Below are positions 1-8,197 of a stretch of 64,000 bases of DNA, one piece after another. The notes beneath the pieces were generated by a model, which saw only the letters and a program-made list of their open reading frames with translations, ran no database searches and was not told where the DNA came from. Made by a program: the position numbers and the translations under genes. This DNA is from Streptomyces coffeae (lineage in GTDB: Bacteria; Actinomycetota; Actinomycetes; Streptomycetales; Streptomycetaceae), in assembly GCF_016741875.1 (NCBI RefSeq), contig NZ_JAERRF010000012.1, positions 62,001 through 126,000 of the forward strand, given 5' to 3'. Positions within the stretch are counted from its first letter, which is position 1, and every line of letters begins with the position of its first letter.

Positions 1-375
1 GTCGACGCCGACACCACGGGCCGCAAGCTCACGGACGTCGTCGGTGGCCAGGCCATCGCCTTCAACCGCCCGGTCGGCGGCGCGATCCACGCCTTCGGCT
101 ACCCCGCGTCGCGCCCGTCGCGCGGGGAAGAGCTTCTCCACTGCACGGGTAAGGCGAAGCAGGCTCCGCAGGCGGATGAGCAGGTCATTCCCTGCGGTAT
201 GGCGGGCGGGTCGAGCGGCGGCCCGTGGCTGGCGGATTTCAACGCCACCACGGGGAAGGGCGTTCTGGTCTCGGTCAACAGCCACGGCGAAGGGCTGGAG
301 ACCGGCAAGAAGATGTACGGGCCGGTGCTGGGTGCCACGGCCAAGACGGTGTACGACCAGGCGCAGCGCGGCTGA
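1..375 (+). CDS. Trypsin-like serine protease, C-terminal part (5' end outside window)
   Basis: The frame is open from base 1 to a TGA at 373, so only the last 124 residues are seen. They hold the S1-type nucleophile loop GGSSGGPW, preceded by a cysteine, and the typical C-terminal end of secreted actinobacterial trypsin-like peptidases. The segment aligns by eye along its length with the C-terminus of the protease at 1858-2841 (GYPA/GFPA, HC/YC, GGSSGGPW, VSVNS, YDQAQ/YDKAQ), so the two are paralogs. The His and Asp of the triad would lie upstream of the window. It is probably secreted, like its paralog, and acts on protein outside the cell. Substrate unknown. Confidence 0.85.
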   Translation, partial: VDADTTGRKLTDVVGGQAIAFNRPVGGAIHAFGYPASRPSRGEELLHCTGKAKQAPQADEQVIPCGMAGGSSGGPWLADFNATTGKGVLVSVNSHGEGLETGKKMYGPVLGATAKTVYDQAQRG

Positions 376-591
376 GCCCCTGGTTCGGAGGGCCGCGCGG
401 GGTCCGGGCGCCGGCTCTGCGGCAGGGCCCGCTGATGGTCACCATATGTGGTGGGGCGGTTGCGGGCGATGATGACGGTCGGGTAACTCCCGTGCGGCCA
501 GGAGGGCAACCGCTTCACACAAGCCACACACAGCGTGCAAGATTCCTCCTACCTCGGCATACCTGGGCCGGGGGAAAGAGGGGAAACTTCA

Positions 592-1764
592 GTGAAGTCA
601 AGAAGATTGAGCCGTACGCGGGGCCGGGCGACCATCATCACGGCGGCTGCGGCCTCGGCCGTCGCGGGGGCGGCCCTGCTGCCCAACTGGAACGCGGGCG
701 CGTCCACCACGACCGAACCCGAGGTGGACGCCAAGACGAAGGCGACGTTCCAGCGGCTGGCCGACGCGGTCTTCACCGACCGCACCAATGCGCTGGTCGA
801 CAAGCCGGGCAAGAAGAAGGGGCCGCTGACTGACGGCTTCTCCGGCAAGGTCGCGCTCTCCTCCGAGTCCGCTCGCACCGAGGACAGCGCCCTGGGCGAG
901 CTCGGCGACCGCAAGGACCGCCTCGCGAGGTACGGCGAGGAGTACAGCGCGGGCGGTACCTCCGTCACCCTGGACCGCACCCGAGTCAACGGCCGCAAGG
1001 CCGTCGTCACGGTTACGGAGACCACGAAGCTGGTGTACAAGAAGGTCCACGGTGACGAGCCGAGGACGACCGGGTTCCAGGCGCACCACAAGCTGACGTT
1101 CCGGGCCGACGAGAGCGGCGACTGGCGGCTGACCGACATCCGTGAGACGGACGACGGCTATCTCGCCGTCAATCAGCCCGTCAAGCCGAGGACGGCCGCC
1201 ACCACCGCCGACGACAACATGCCGTCAGCCCCCCGCGCCGCGATCACCTGGCCCGCGCCCGCCAAGCCGAAGAACCTCACCAGCGGCCGCTACGACTACA
1301 AGGCGATGGCTGCCTACGCGGAGAAGTACTGGAGCAACTACAACCCGGCCTACCCGAACTTCAACGGGCACGGTGCGGGCGGCGACTGCACCAACTTTGT
1401 CAGCCAGTCCCTCAAGGCGGGCGGCTGGAAGCACGTGCCCGGCTATGTGTATGACTACACCAAGTGGTTCGGCAACGCCGACATCCAGTCGGACTCGTTC
1501 GTCGGCGTCAACGAGTGGTCCTGGTTCGCGCTGAACTCCAAGCGCGTCACCAGCCTTGGCCACGTCTACCAGATGGATGTCGGCGATGTGCTCCAGGTGG
1601 ACTTCGACAAGGACGGGTCCAAGGACCACACCATGATCGTCACATACCGCAGCCCGCAGGGTGTGCCGTACCTGACCTACCACTCCACCAACACCTACCG
1701 CCGGTCGGTGGCGAGCATCATCGCGTCGTACCCGAACTCCGCGTACTACGCCTACCGCACCTGA
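592..1764 (+). CDS. Secreted putative amidase (Amidase_6-type domain)
   Basis: 390 residues from a GTG at 592, preceded by a purine-rich GAGGGGAAA. An in-frame ATG further upstream (535) would only add residues ahead of a clear signal peptide (basic KSRRLSRTRGR, then an alanine-rich core). The C-terminal ~150 residues carry the papain-like amidase signature: GGDCTNFVSQ with the likely nucleophile Cys and, later, DHTMIV with the likely catalytic His. The N-terminal ~200 residues are a less conserved, lysine-rich, mostly beta region (TLTVTETT, ADESGDWRLTDI) that looks like a SnoaL- or cystatin-like exported domain. The family is thought to act on cell-wall or other amide bonds outside the cell; the substrate is unknown. 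It lies between two paralogous secreted proteases. Confidence 0.8.
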   Translation: MKSRRLSRTRGRATIITAAAASAVAGAALLPNWNAGASTTTEPEVDAKTKATFQRLADAVFTDRTNALVDKPGKKKGPLTDGFSGKVALSSESARTEDSALGELGDRKDRLARYGEEYSAGGTSVTLDRTRVNGRKAVVTVTETTKLVYKKVHGDEPRTTGFQAHHKLTFRADESGDWRLTDIRETDDGYLAVNQPVKPRTAATTADDNMPSAPRAAITWPAPAKPKNLTSGRYDYKAMAAYAEKYWSNYNPAYPNFNGHGAGGDCTNFVSQSLKAGGWKHVPGYVYDYTKWFGNADIQSDSFVGVNEWSWFALNSKRVTSLGHVYQMDVGDVLQVDFDKDGSKDHTMIVTYRSPQGVPYLTYHSTNTYRRSVASIIASYPNSAYYAYRT

Positions 1765-1787
1765 TCCGTTCCCTGCCGCCAGTCCCA

Positions 1788-1813
1788 CCGCCCGGCTCCT
1801 CCGGTCCGGGCGG
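1788..1813. terminator. Hairpin between converging genes
   Basis: Inverted repeat CCGCCCGG / CCGGGCGG with a 10-base loop, between the converging amidase (+) and protease (-) genes. There is no T-run, as is usual for Streptomyces terminators. It could serve both strands. Confidence 0.6.
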
Positions 1814-1857
1814 CGGGTTCTTGACGGACTTGGTGTGTGTCGGTCCGTGGCCGGCTG

Positions 1858-2841
1858 TCAGGTGTTCTGGGCCTTGTCGTACAGGGCCTTCGCCACATCA
1901 CCGAAGTACGGGCCGAACATCTGGTTCGGCCAGAAGGTGTAGCCGAAGCTGTTCACGGAGACCTGGAGCCCGGTGCCGGTGGCCTCGTTGAAGCCGGTGA
2001 ACCAGGGGCCGCCGCTGGAGCCGCCCGTCATGTTGCAGGCGAGGCCGTGATCCTGCGTGAGGAGGAAGTCCTTCGAGCTGTTGCCGCTGCAATAGATGAG
2101 CTTCGTGCCGTCGTACGGTGCGGCGGCCGGGAAGCCGAAGGAGTACATCGGCTTGTTGTAGCCGCCGTTGAACTGGATTCCTTGCGCACCGACGACCGAG
2201 GTGAGTTTCTTGCCGTCGAGCGGGGCCACGACCGCGGCGCCGACGTCGTTGTTCATGTCCTGACTCGCCTCCCACTGCGGGGTGGTGAGTGTCTTGGCTG
2301 CGGCCCACTTGCCGTACGGTGCGTCGCCGTTGTTGTAGGCGGGCACGAAGACCCAGTTGGTGTGCCAGTTGCCCTGGTACTTCACACAGTGTCCGGCGGT
2401 GATGACGGTGCTGGCGTTCTGGCTTGTCACGGCGTTGCCGGAGCACGAGGCGTTACGCCCCTGGTACGTGAAGAACACCCGGCCCGAGGTGCTGAGGACG
2501 GCCCCGCGGCCGGTCCACGGGCCACCGGCCTGCGGGAAGGAGGCGGGGGCGGCGGTGGGTTCGACGGTCGTCGACCGGCCACCGGTCCTGGGGGTCTGCA
2601 GCCTCTTGGCGGCCTGCGGGGTCAGCTCCAGATCGAGCGGGGTGGCCGCGCGCATCCGCTCGGCGGTCCAGAAGGTACGGGCCCTGTGCTGTTCGGTGGT
2701 CGAGGCGGTGCGAGCCGCTGCCGAGGGGTCGGAGGCCGATTCGGGGGGTGCCGCGTTGGCCGCACCGGCATCGAGGAGGCCGCCGGTGAGCAGGGCTCCA
2801 ACGGCCAGCAGAATGCCCGCGGCAGTGCGATGGCGTCTCAC
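1858..2841 (-). CDS. Secreted trypsin-like serine protease (S1 family)
   Basis: 327 residues from a GTG at 2841 with AAGGAGAC just upstream; this start leads directly into a signal peptide (VRRHRTAAGILLAVGALL, then ANAAPP). A longer in-frame frame starting at 2937 is less likely. The triad is complete: His in TAGHC, Asp in NNDVG, Ser in GGSSGGPW. An N-terminal prosegment of about 90 residues precedes the catalytic domain. Two cysteine pairs are visible (SCSGN/GHC and YCSGN/ACNMTGG), consistent with an exported enzyme. It is a paralog of the truncated gene at the left edge. Glutamyl-endopeptidase-like S1B enzymes are an alternative subgroup. Substrate not inferable. Confidence 0.88.
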   Translation of the reverse strand: MRRHRTAAGILLAVGALLTGGLLDAGAANAAPPESASDPSAAARTASTTEQHRARTFWTAERMRAATPLDLELTPQAAKRLQTPRTGGRSTTVEPTAAPASFPQAGGPWTGRGAVLSTSGRVFFTYQGRNASCSGNAVTSQNASTVITAGHCVKYQGNWHTNWVFVPAYNNGDAPYGKWAAAKTLTTPQWEASQDMNNDVGAAVVAPLDGKKLTSVVGAQGIQFNGGYNKPMYSFGFPAAAPYDGTKLIYCSGNSSKDFLLTQDHGLACNMTGGSSGGPWFTGFNEATGTGLQVSVNSFGYTFWPNQMFGPYFGDVAKALYDKAQNT

Positions 2842-3080
2842 GCATGTCTCCTTCTGCCGTGCCAGGACGGGTCGGGTCCGGGCAGGGTGGGGGAATGAAG
2901 AGCGGTGCGGATAGACGTGCGTGAGGCAGCGTGCCACGGGAATCTTGACTTGTCAGGGTCGTGCCAACCTATTTCTTGGCCGGACGTCACCGGTGCGGCC
3001 ACCGAATGCCGACCTCGTGGAGCTCGAATCGTCAAGCCTCCACGGCTCATCGGAACGCGTGGACCCCTGGATCTTGCCGG

Positions 3081-5522
3081 TCACTCGTGCGACAGCGGCA
3101 GTGGCAGCAGGCAGGTCTCGCCCGGGGGCACGGAGACGGTGCGGTCGCCCAGCGCCACGTCGATGGGTTCACGGTCGGAGGCAGGGACGGTGATCCGCAG
3201 CTGATGCGCCGTCAGTCGAAGGCGCACTCCCCAGTGGCCCCGGTAGCGGATCGACAGCCCGAAGCGCGAGAGTTCGGGAAGGGGCACGGGGTCAAGTCGC
3301 AGTGTCCCACCGCGAGGCTCCAGACCGGTCAGGCCCCGCTGTACGAGGTCGAGGGTGCCGGCCATCGCACCGAGGTGGATGCCTTCCCCGGTGGTGCCGC
3401 CTTGCAGGTCGGCGATGTCCCCGGCAAGTGCCTCCTGGCAGTACCGCCAGGCATCCGCCCGCCGTACCCGGGGCAGCACCCAGGCGTGGACGAGGCTGCT
3501 GAGGGTGGAGCCGTGGCTGGTGCGGCGCAGGTAGTAGTCGACGGTGTGCTGCCAGATGGTGTCGTCCAGCTCGTACCCGAGTCGCCGGAAGAGCCGGTGG
3601 AGCTCCCGCGGCGAGAAGAGGTAGCCGAGCATCAGCACATCGGCCTGTTTGGACGCCTGGTAGCGGTTGACCGTGTCGCCTTCCGCCTCCAGGATCCGGT
3701 CCAGTCGCCGGATGTCGCCGTAAGCGCTGCGGTAGTGGTCCCACTCGAGCTCGGTGAGCTCACCGTAGCCCTCGAACTGGCTGATGAGCCCGCGGTGCCA
3801 GGGCACCAGCAGCCTCCGGGACACGTCCTCCCAGACATCGAGCTCCGCGTCGGCCAGCTCGGTGCGCTCGAAAAGGTCCCGGCGGCGCGGCTGGGGCAGG
3901 GAGCGCAGCAGGTCGAGGGCGCGGGCGAGGACCCATGCGGCGGTGGCGTTGGTGTACGCGTTGTCGTCGATGCCGGGACGGGAGGCCCCGGGGTAGGCGT
4001 CGTGATACTCGTCGGGGCCGACCACGCCGAGGATCCGGTAGCGACCGCGGGCCTTGTCCCAGGCGGCCGCGTCGGCCCAGAACCGGGCGATTTCCAGCAG
4101 CATCTCGGCGCCCTTGGTGTGCATGAACTCCGTGTCCCCGGTGGCCTCGCCGTACTGCCACACGTTGTAGGCGACCGCCGATCCGACATGGCGCTGGAGC
4201 CGGGAATGGTCGGGGAGCCAGCGTTCCGAACGCGGATTGAGATGCAGCCGCTGGGTCTCCTCACGGCCGTCGCTCCCGCTCTGCCACGGGTACATCGCGC
4301 CCGCCCGTCCGGCGTCCCGGGCCGCGAAGCAGGCTTGTTCCAGCCTTCGGTGGCGGTAGTTCAGCAGGGCCCGGGAGACCTCGGGGAAGTGCAGGTTCAG
4401 AAAGGGGAGGACGAACAGCTCGTCCCAGAACACATGGCCCCGGTACGCCTCGCCGTGCAGCCCGCGCGCGGGCACCCCGACGTCCAGGTCCGCGGTGTGC
4501 GGGGAGAGCGTTTGCAGCAGATGGAACAGGTGCAGCCGCAGGATCCGCCCGGCTTCCCCGGGCACATCCACATCACACGCCCGCCACAGCTGATCCCATG
4601 CCGTGTGGTGTGAACGCATCAGCGTCTCGAAGTCGGGCCCACGGCCCACGCGGTCGATGGCGGCGTGCAGGGGATCGCTGATCGCCGGGTCGCGGGAGGT
4701 GTGCAGGGCGACACACTTGTCAACGGTCACCGTCCGGCGGCGCTCCAGACGCAACCGCAGCAGAATGGAGGCACGCCCGGGTTCATGGGCGGTGGCGGTG
4801 GCTCCGCCGCCGTCGGTGGTGGTACGGGCGGCCATGCCGACGCGGATGTCGGAGGTGCTGGTGCGACAACGCAGCCAGATCGTGTCGCGGGCGGGTGCGG
4901 TACCCGTGTGCACATGAGTGAGGTGCTGATGGGCCAGTTGCCGGTACCTGGCGACGCCCGTATTGGCGACCGTGCCGTCCAGCGCCGATTCCACCTCCAG
5001 CTGCCCCGACCAGTCCTCGGCCGTGAGCTCGGTCCGCAGCGCCGCCAGATGCGGATCGCCCATGTGAACCAGACGCAGCTGCCGCACGCGCAGATGGCGT
5101 CCGGCACCGTCCGCGTAGCGCGTGGTGCGTTCCAGGATCCCCGCGCGCAGATCGAGCCTCAGACGGTGGTCGAGCGGGGTGTGAGTGTCCGGTGTGAACC
5201 ACGGTGTGGCTGTGTCGTCGGCGGTGTCGGTCGCGCGGGTTCGGAAACGCAGCGGCAGCCAATTGGGCAGATTGACCAGGTCCTCGTTCTCCACTCGCTG
5301 GCCCGCCACTTCGGACTCCAGCCGGTCGTAGCAGCCCGCGGCGTACGTGCCGGGGCTGTGAACGGCGTCCGCGTCGCACTCGGGGAGGGCGCCCCGGGTT
5401 GCGAAGTAGCCGTTACCCAGGGCACACAACGACTCCCTCAGCCGCTCCCCGGCCGGTTCGTAGCCCTCGTACGGCCACGTCCAGTCGGGCCTCGCCGGGC
5501 CGAGGGCGACGGGCGGCTCCAT
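3081..5522 (-). CDS. Glycoside hydrolase family 65 disaccharide phosphorylase
   Basis: 813 residues from the ATG at 5522; an ATG at 5561 (826 residues, GGAGG four bases upstream) is a possible alternative. Phosphorylases of this family cleave maltose, trehalose, kojibiose or related alpha-glucosides to a free sugar and beta-glucose-1-phosphate in the cytoplasm. The layout is typical: an N-terminal beta-sandwich, a helical (alpha/alpha)6 barrel with the substrate-site stretch RGHVFWDELF (about 361-370), YPWQSGSDG (411-419) and the general acid Glu505 in VGPDEYHD, then a C-terminal beta domain. Substrate specificity cannot be read from sequence. The gene diverges from the CBS-BON gene over about 160 bp. 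In actinobacteria such enzymes often sit near stress or dormancy genes; that link here is inference. Confidence 0.88.
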   Translation of the reverse strand: MEPPVALGPARPDWTWPYEGYEPAGERLRESLCALGNGYFATRGALPECDADAVHSPGTYAAGCYDRLESEVAGQRVENEDLVNLPNWLPLRFRTRATDTADDTATPWFTPDTHTPLDHRLRLDLRAGILERTTRYADGAGRHLRVRQLRLVHMGDPHLAALRTELTAEDWSGQLEVESALDGTVANTGVARYRQLAHQHLTHVHTGTAPARDTIWLRCRTSTSDIRVGMAARTTTDGGGATATAHEPGRASILLRLRLERRRTVTVDKCVALHTSRDPAISDPLHAAIDRVGRGPDFETLMRSHHTAWDQLWRACDVDVPGEAGRILRLHLFHLLQTLSPHTADLDVGVPARGLHGEAYRGHVFWDELFVLPFLNLHFPEVSRALLNYRHRRLEQACFAARDAGRAGAMYPWQSGSDGREETQRLHLNPRSERWLPDHSRLQRHVGSAVAYNVWQYGEATGDTEFMHTKGAEMLLEIARFWADAAAWDKARGRYRILGVVGPDEYHDAYPGASRPGIDDNAYTNATAAWVLARALDLLRSLPQPRRRDLFERTELADAELDVWEDVSRRLLVPWHRGLISQFEGYGELTELEWDHYRSAYGDIRRLDRILEAEGDTVNRYQASKQADVLMLGYLFSPRELHRLFRRLGYELDDTIWQHTVDYYLRRTSHGSTLSSLVHAWVLPRVRRADAWRYCQEALAGDIADLQGGTTGEGIHLGAMAGTLDLVQRGLTGLEPRGGTLRLDPVPLPELSRFGLSIRYRGHWGVRLRLTAHQLRITVPASDREPIDVALGDRTVSVPPGETCLLPLPLSHE

Positions 5523-5679
5523 GGTGACCACAGCCCTTCCCGTGTGCTGCCGTGTTTCCATCCTGCCTCCGCATGGTGCGCATCCGCTCCGGTGGCACGG
5601 GGACACCCGTTGGCCGGACACTGGAGATGGTGGGGGCGTCGGAACGCCGTGCGGAGCGGTGGAGGGAGGAGGAAGGCCC

Positions 5680-6348
5680 GTGCCCGAGACTCCGCACATC
5701 GTGGGTGATGTGATGACACGGACGGTGGTCGCCGTCGGGCGTGACGCGCCGTTCAAGGAGATGGTGCGGACCCTGGGCGAGTGGCAGGTGAGCGCCATGC
5801 CGGTGCTGGAGGGCGAGGGGCGGGTCATCGGTGTCGTCTCCGAGGCGGATCTGCTGCCCAAGGAGGAATTCCGGGACGACCCGGACCGCGTCGAGCGGTT
5901 GCGGCACCGCCCCGAGCTGGCGAAGGCCGGGGCGGTGACGGCGGAGGAGTTGATGACCTCCCCGGCGGTGACCGTGCACACGGACGCCACCCTGCCCGAG
6001 GCGGCCCGGATCATGGCCGTCAAAGGGGTCAAGCGGCTTCCCGTGGTCGATGCCGAGGGGAAGTTGCAGGGCATCGTCAGCCGGGGGGATCTGCTGAAGG
6101 TCTTCCTCCGTCCGGAAGAGGACATCGAGGAGGAGGTCCGGCAGACCGTGGTGTCGTACCTGTTCCCCGGCAACAGCAGCGTTCGCGTTCGGGTGGCCGA
6201 CGGAGTTGTCACCCTGAGCGGGCAGTTGCGGGACACCGCGCTGATCCCGGTGGCCGCGCGTCTCACCCGGGCCGTGGAGGGCGTCGTTGACGTCGAATGC
6301 CATTTCCGGGGCGTAGGACCGGACGACGCCGCCGGCACGACAACGTGA
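5680..6348 (+). CDS. CBS-pair and BON domain protein
   Basis: 222 residues from a GTG at 5680 behind GGAGGAAGG. Residues about 8-62 and 88-148 form two CBS motifs (DVMTRTVVAVGRDAPFKEMV; ELMTSPAVTVHTDATLPEAA), which normally bind adenine nucleotides or S-adenosyl ligands as energy sensors. Residues about 155-220 form a BON domain (VRVADGVVTLSGQLRDTAL), a small phospholipid- or protein-binding module. CBS-BON proteins of this arrangement are common in Streptomyces and often occur in several copies among stress and hypoxia genes. It diverges from the GH65 gene and converges on the nitroreductase gene. The physiological ligand is unknown. Confidence 0.9.
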   Translation: MPETPHIVGDVMTRTVVAVGRDAPFKEMVRTLGEWQVSAMPVLEGEGRVIGVVSEADLLPKEEFRDDPDRVERLRHRPELAKAGAVTAEELMTSPAVTVHTDATLPEAARIMAVKGVKRLPVVDAEGKLQGIVSRGDLLKVFLRPEEDIEEEVRQTVVSYLFPGNSSVRVRVADGVVTLSGQLRDTALIPVAARLTRAVEGVVDVECHFRGVGPDDAAGTTT

Positions 6349-6363
6349 CTCGACAACGTGACC
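6338..6363. repeat. 13-bp tandem duplication across the CBS-BON stop codon
   Basis: CGACAACGTGACT is followed at once by CGACAACGTGACC; the first copy contains the TGA stop (6346-6348). It looks like a small slippage duplication. No function is evident. Confidence 0.7.
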
Positions 6364-6393
6364 TGAGGGATTCCTGCGGGGTGCGCGTCGGCG

Positions 6394-7626
6394 CTACGGC
6401 TCCACGTCCAGCACGTCCTGGACCGGCCTTCGGGGAGTCCGCGTACCGGGGCGGCCGTACCCCAGCCGCAGCACCATCTGCACATATGCCATGCCTGACG
6501 TCGGGTCGCGCAGCGGCCAGCGCAGCTCGTGCCATTCGAGGGCCTGGGTGACGAACGAGGTGGCCAGTCCCTCGAGGGTGGCCCGCAGCAGTACCCGTTC
6601 CATCGCCAGACCGGCCCGCAGCCAGTCCTCGGGCCGGTCGTGTGCGGTGCTCAGCAGCGCCAGGTGGGGGACGGATTCGAAATCCGCGCTCGGGCGGCCG
6701 GGGACCGTCCTGCCGCCCGCGAAATCCCGCACGGGGGCCTTGCCGGTCCGGCGGCGGGGCCCGAAGGCATGCTCCGGGACTCCTTCGGTGGCCGGCCGGG
6801 CATCGTCCGCCCTGCGGGTGAAGCGGGCCAGTTCCGCCGCGGTGTCGGCATCGGTGAGGTTGCGGGTCTCGGCCTCCTGAATCAAGTCCAGAACCGACCC
6901 CAGATGCCACCCGGAGGGGAAGGCCAGCGAAACCTTCTCCCTGTGTGCGGCTTCGACGAGAGCGGTGCGCACGGAGTCGGGTATCGCCGTCTCGGCGAAG
7001 GGGTACCGGCTGGTGTGCCGGGTGTGCACAGCGGGGTACAAAGCCGCCGGATCGTCCTCTTCACCGAGCGGGCCGGTCAGTGTCAGGGAGGCCAGCAGCA
7101 TCGGGTCGCCGGGGTCGGGCAGCAACCGGGTCACCGCCTGCCGGCCCTCGTGTGCGACCGCGACCCGCAGGTTCATCAGGGCGGCACCACAGCCGATGTG
7201 CAGCGCGCGGAGTTCGGGGTCGGTGTGCGGCAGAGAGCCCCGGAGATCGGCCTTCAGGTGGAAGACGCGGTTGCGCCGGAAGTACCGGAACCGCCAGGGC
7301 TGGGCGTTGTGCATCGAGGGGGCGGCCGTGGCGTCCCGCACCAGATCCATGACTACCGCGTCGGAGAATGGACGAGCGCTCCGGTGCGCCGCCGCGGATA
7401 CGCGATGCCCGGTCGCCTCCGGTTGCCCTTCCGGCCCGTGCCCGATGTGGTGAATGTGTGCGTCCGGACCGGGGAACACCAGGGTGACCTGGTCGGAGTC
7501 CGACCACCGCACGTCATAGGGGGGTGTCCCGTCGTCGTGGTGGAGCCCGACGATCTCACCATCCCGCTTGGCGGCACCCGTGGTGGGGCTTTCCACGATC
7601 AGTTGGTCGCCGACGTGAGCATGCAT
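6394..7626 (-). CDS. DUF1918-nitroreductase (Acg-type) fusion protein
   Basis: 410 residues. Residues 1-60 are a DUF1918 domain (VGDQLIV, KRDGEIVGLHHDDGTPPYDV, LVFPGPDA), normally a separate ~65-residue protein. Residues from about 75 are an FMN-dependent nitroreductase of the Acg group, with APSMHNAQPW (102-111) and the C-terminal dimer region LEWHELRWPLRD. Acg-type proteins are non-classical nitroreductases; in mycobacteria members are induced by the DosR hypoxia regulator and some appear to sequester FMN rather than turn it over. The fusion is the unusual feature here. The gene converges on the CBS-BON gene; its promoter lies in the 7627-7780 interval, where a GC-rich inverted repeat is found. 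Confidence 0.85.
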   Translation of the reverse strand: MHAHVGDQLIVESPTTGAAKRDGEIVGLHHDDGTPPYDVRWSDSDQVTLVFPGPDAHIHHIGHGPEGQPEATGHRVSAAAHRSARPFSDAVVMDLVRDATAAPSMHNAQPWRFRYFRRNRVFHLKADLRGSLPHTDPELRALHIGCGAALMNLRVAVAHEGRQAVTRLLPDPGDPMLLASLTLTGPLGEEDDPAALYPAVHTRHTSRYPFAETAIPDSVRTALVEAAHREKVSLAFPSGWHLGSVLDLIQEAETRNLTDADTAAELARFTRRADDARPATEGVPEHAFGPRRRTGKAPVRDFAGGRTVPGRPSADFESVPHLALLSTAHDRPEDWLRAGLAMERVLLRATLEGLATSFVTQALEWHELRWPLRDPTSGMAYVQMVLRLGYGRPGTRTPRRPVQDVLDVEP

Positions 7627-7706
7627 CGATATTCAGCCTCCCTGTCCGCACTTCCAATGTGTCACCGCGGATAGGCGGTGTCCTGGGGCGGAAAGCCCTC
7701 GAGCGA

Positions 7707-7723
7707 GGGGCCGGATGGGCCCC
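7707..7723. promoter_or_regulatory. Inverted repeat upstream of nitroreductase, possible DosR/OsdR-like box
   Basis: GGGGCC, five bases, GGCCCC, about 80 bp upstream of the DUF1918-nitroreductase start. The layout resembles the GGGNCC-type palindromes bound by DosR/DevR-family response regulators, whose mycobacterial targets include Acg nitroreductases. In GC-rich DNA such short repeats also arise by chance. Confidence 0.35.
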
Positions 7724-7780
7724 GTTGTGGGCCGAAAGGAACTCGTGGGGTACTCGCGTCCTGGAGTGGCTTCTCGCGCA

Positions 7781-7993
7781 ATGGACACGCCCATGGCATA
7801 CGTCGTCACCGTGGGTCTCGACGCGCGCGGCCGAGAGCCGACCAACGGCACGGCGGACGACCATGACTACTGGGCGAAGCGGGTCGTGCACGATGCGTAC
7901 GCCGAGCCGGCTCGGCTCCACCCCGACCTGACCATCGTCGAGGGCATGGCCCGGGTGACGACGTGCAGCCCGATGTCGCCTCGAGTGCGCTGA
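7781..7993 (+). CDS. Short hypothetical frame, possibly a degenerate universal-stress-protein remnant
   Basis: 70 residues from ATG 7781 (or 66 from ATG 7793). There is no convincing ribosome binding site; GGAG lies about 14 bases upstream of 7781. The start VVTVGLDARGREP resembles the opening strand of universal stress proteins (VVGVDGS), and the following YWAKRVV and HPDLTIV recall later parts, but the ATP-binding GxxGxxxxG motif is absent and the length is half that of the family. It could be a decayed gene or a chance frame. The stress-gene setting favours the former only weakly. Confidence 0.3.
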   Translation: MDTPMAYVVTVGLDARGREPTNGTADDHDYWAKRVVHDAYAEPARLHPDLTIVEGMARVTTCSPMSPRVR

Positions 7994-8197
7994 CGTCACA
8001 GCTTCACACGTGGCGTGTCCATGAGCCGAACAGCCCGCCGATATATGCGCATTCGGATCAGCGCGGCCATATGGGTGAATCCCCTCCGGACGAATTGCCC
8101 CGGTCCCATGGGGTCGACACGATGCATTTCGCGCGGTCTTCGACAATCCGCGCAGTGATCTCTCGGCCCCGCTCAGGCGATCAACGAAGGGGAGAAA

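Larger units (their letters stand above)
7627..8197. other. 571-bp interval with little coding content
   Basis: The interval lies between the nitroreductase start (minus) and a plus-strand unit beginning at 8198. It holds the 5' region of the nitroreductase, a GC-rich inverted repeat at 7707-7723, one doubtful short frame at 7781-7993 and about 200 bp ahead of 8198, the probable promoter of the two-gene unit there. I see no other convincing gene on either strand. Confidence 0.6.

Noticed and set aside
2961..4613. 550-residue plus-strand frame opposite the GH65 gene
   Set aside because: Antisense shadow; the minus strand carries an intact phosphorylase with the catalytic Glu motif.
5562..6485. 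N-terminal extension of the GH65 frame upstream of 5561
   Set aside because: It is antisense to the CBS-BON gene, and the family domain starts near MEPPVALGPARPDW.
7781..7993. Idea that the short frame encodes a DUF1876/Rv1738-like dormancy protein
   Set aside because: Only the first strand is vaguely similar; the conserved AxARLRW-type motif is missing. Kept only as a doubtful frame.
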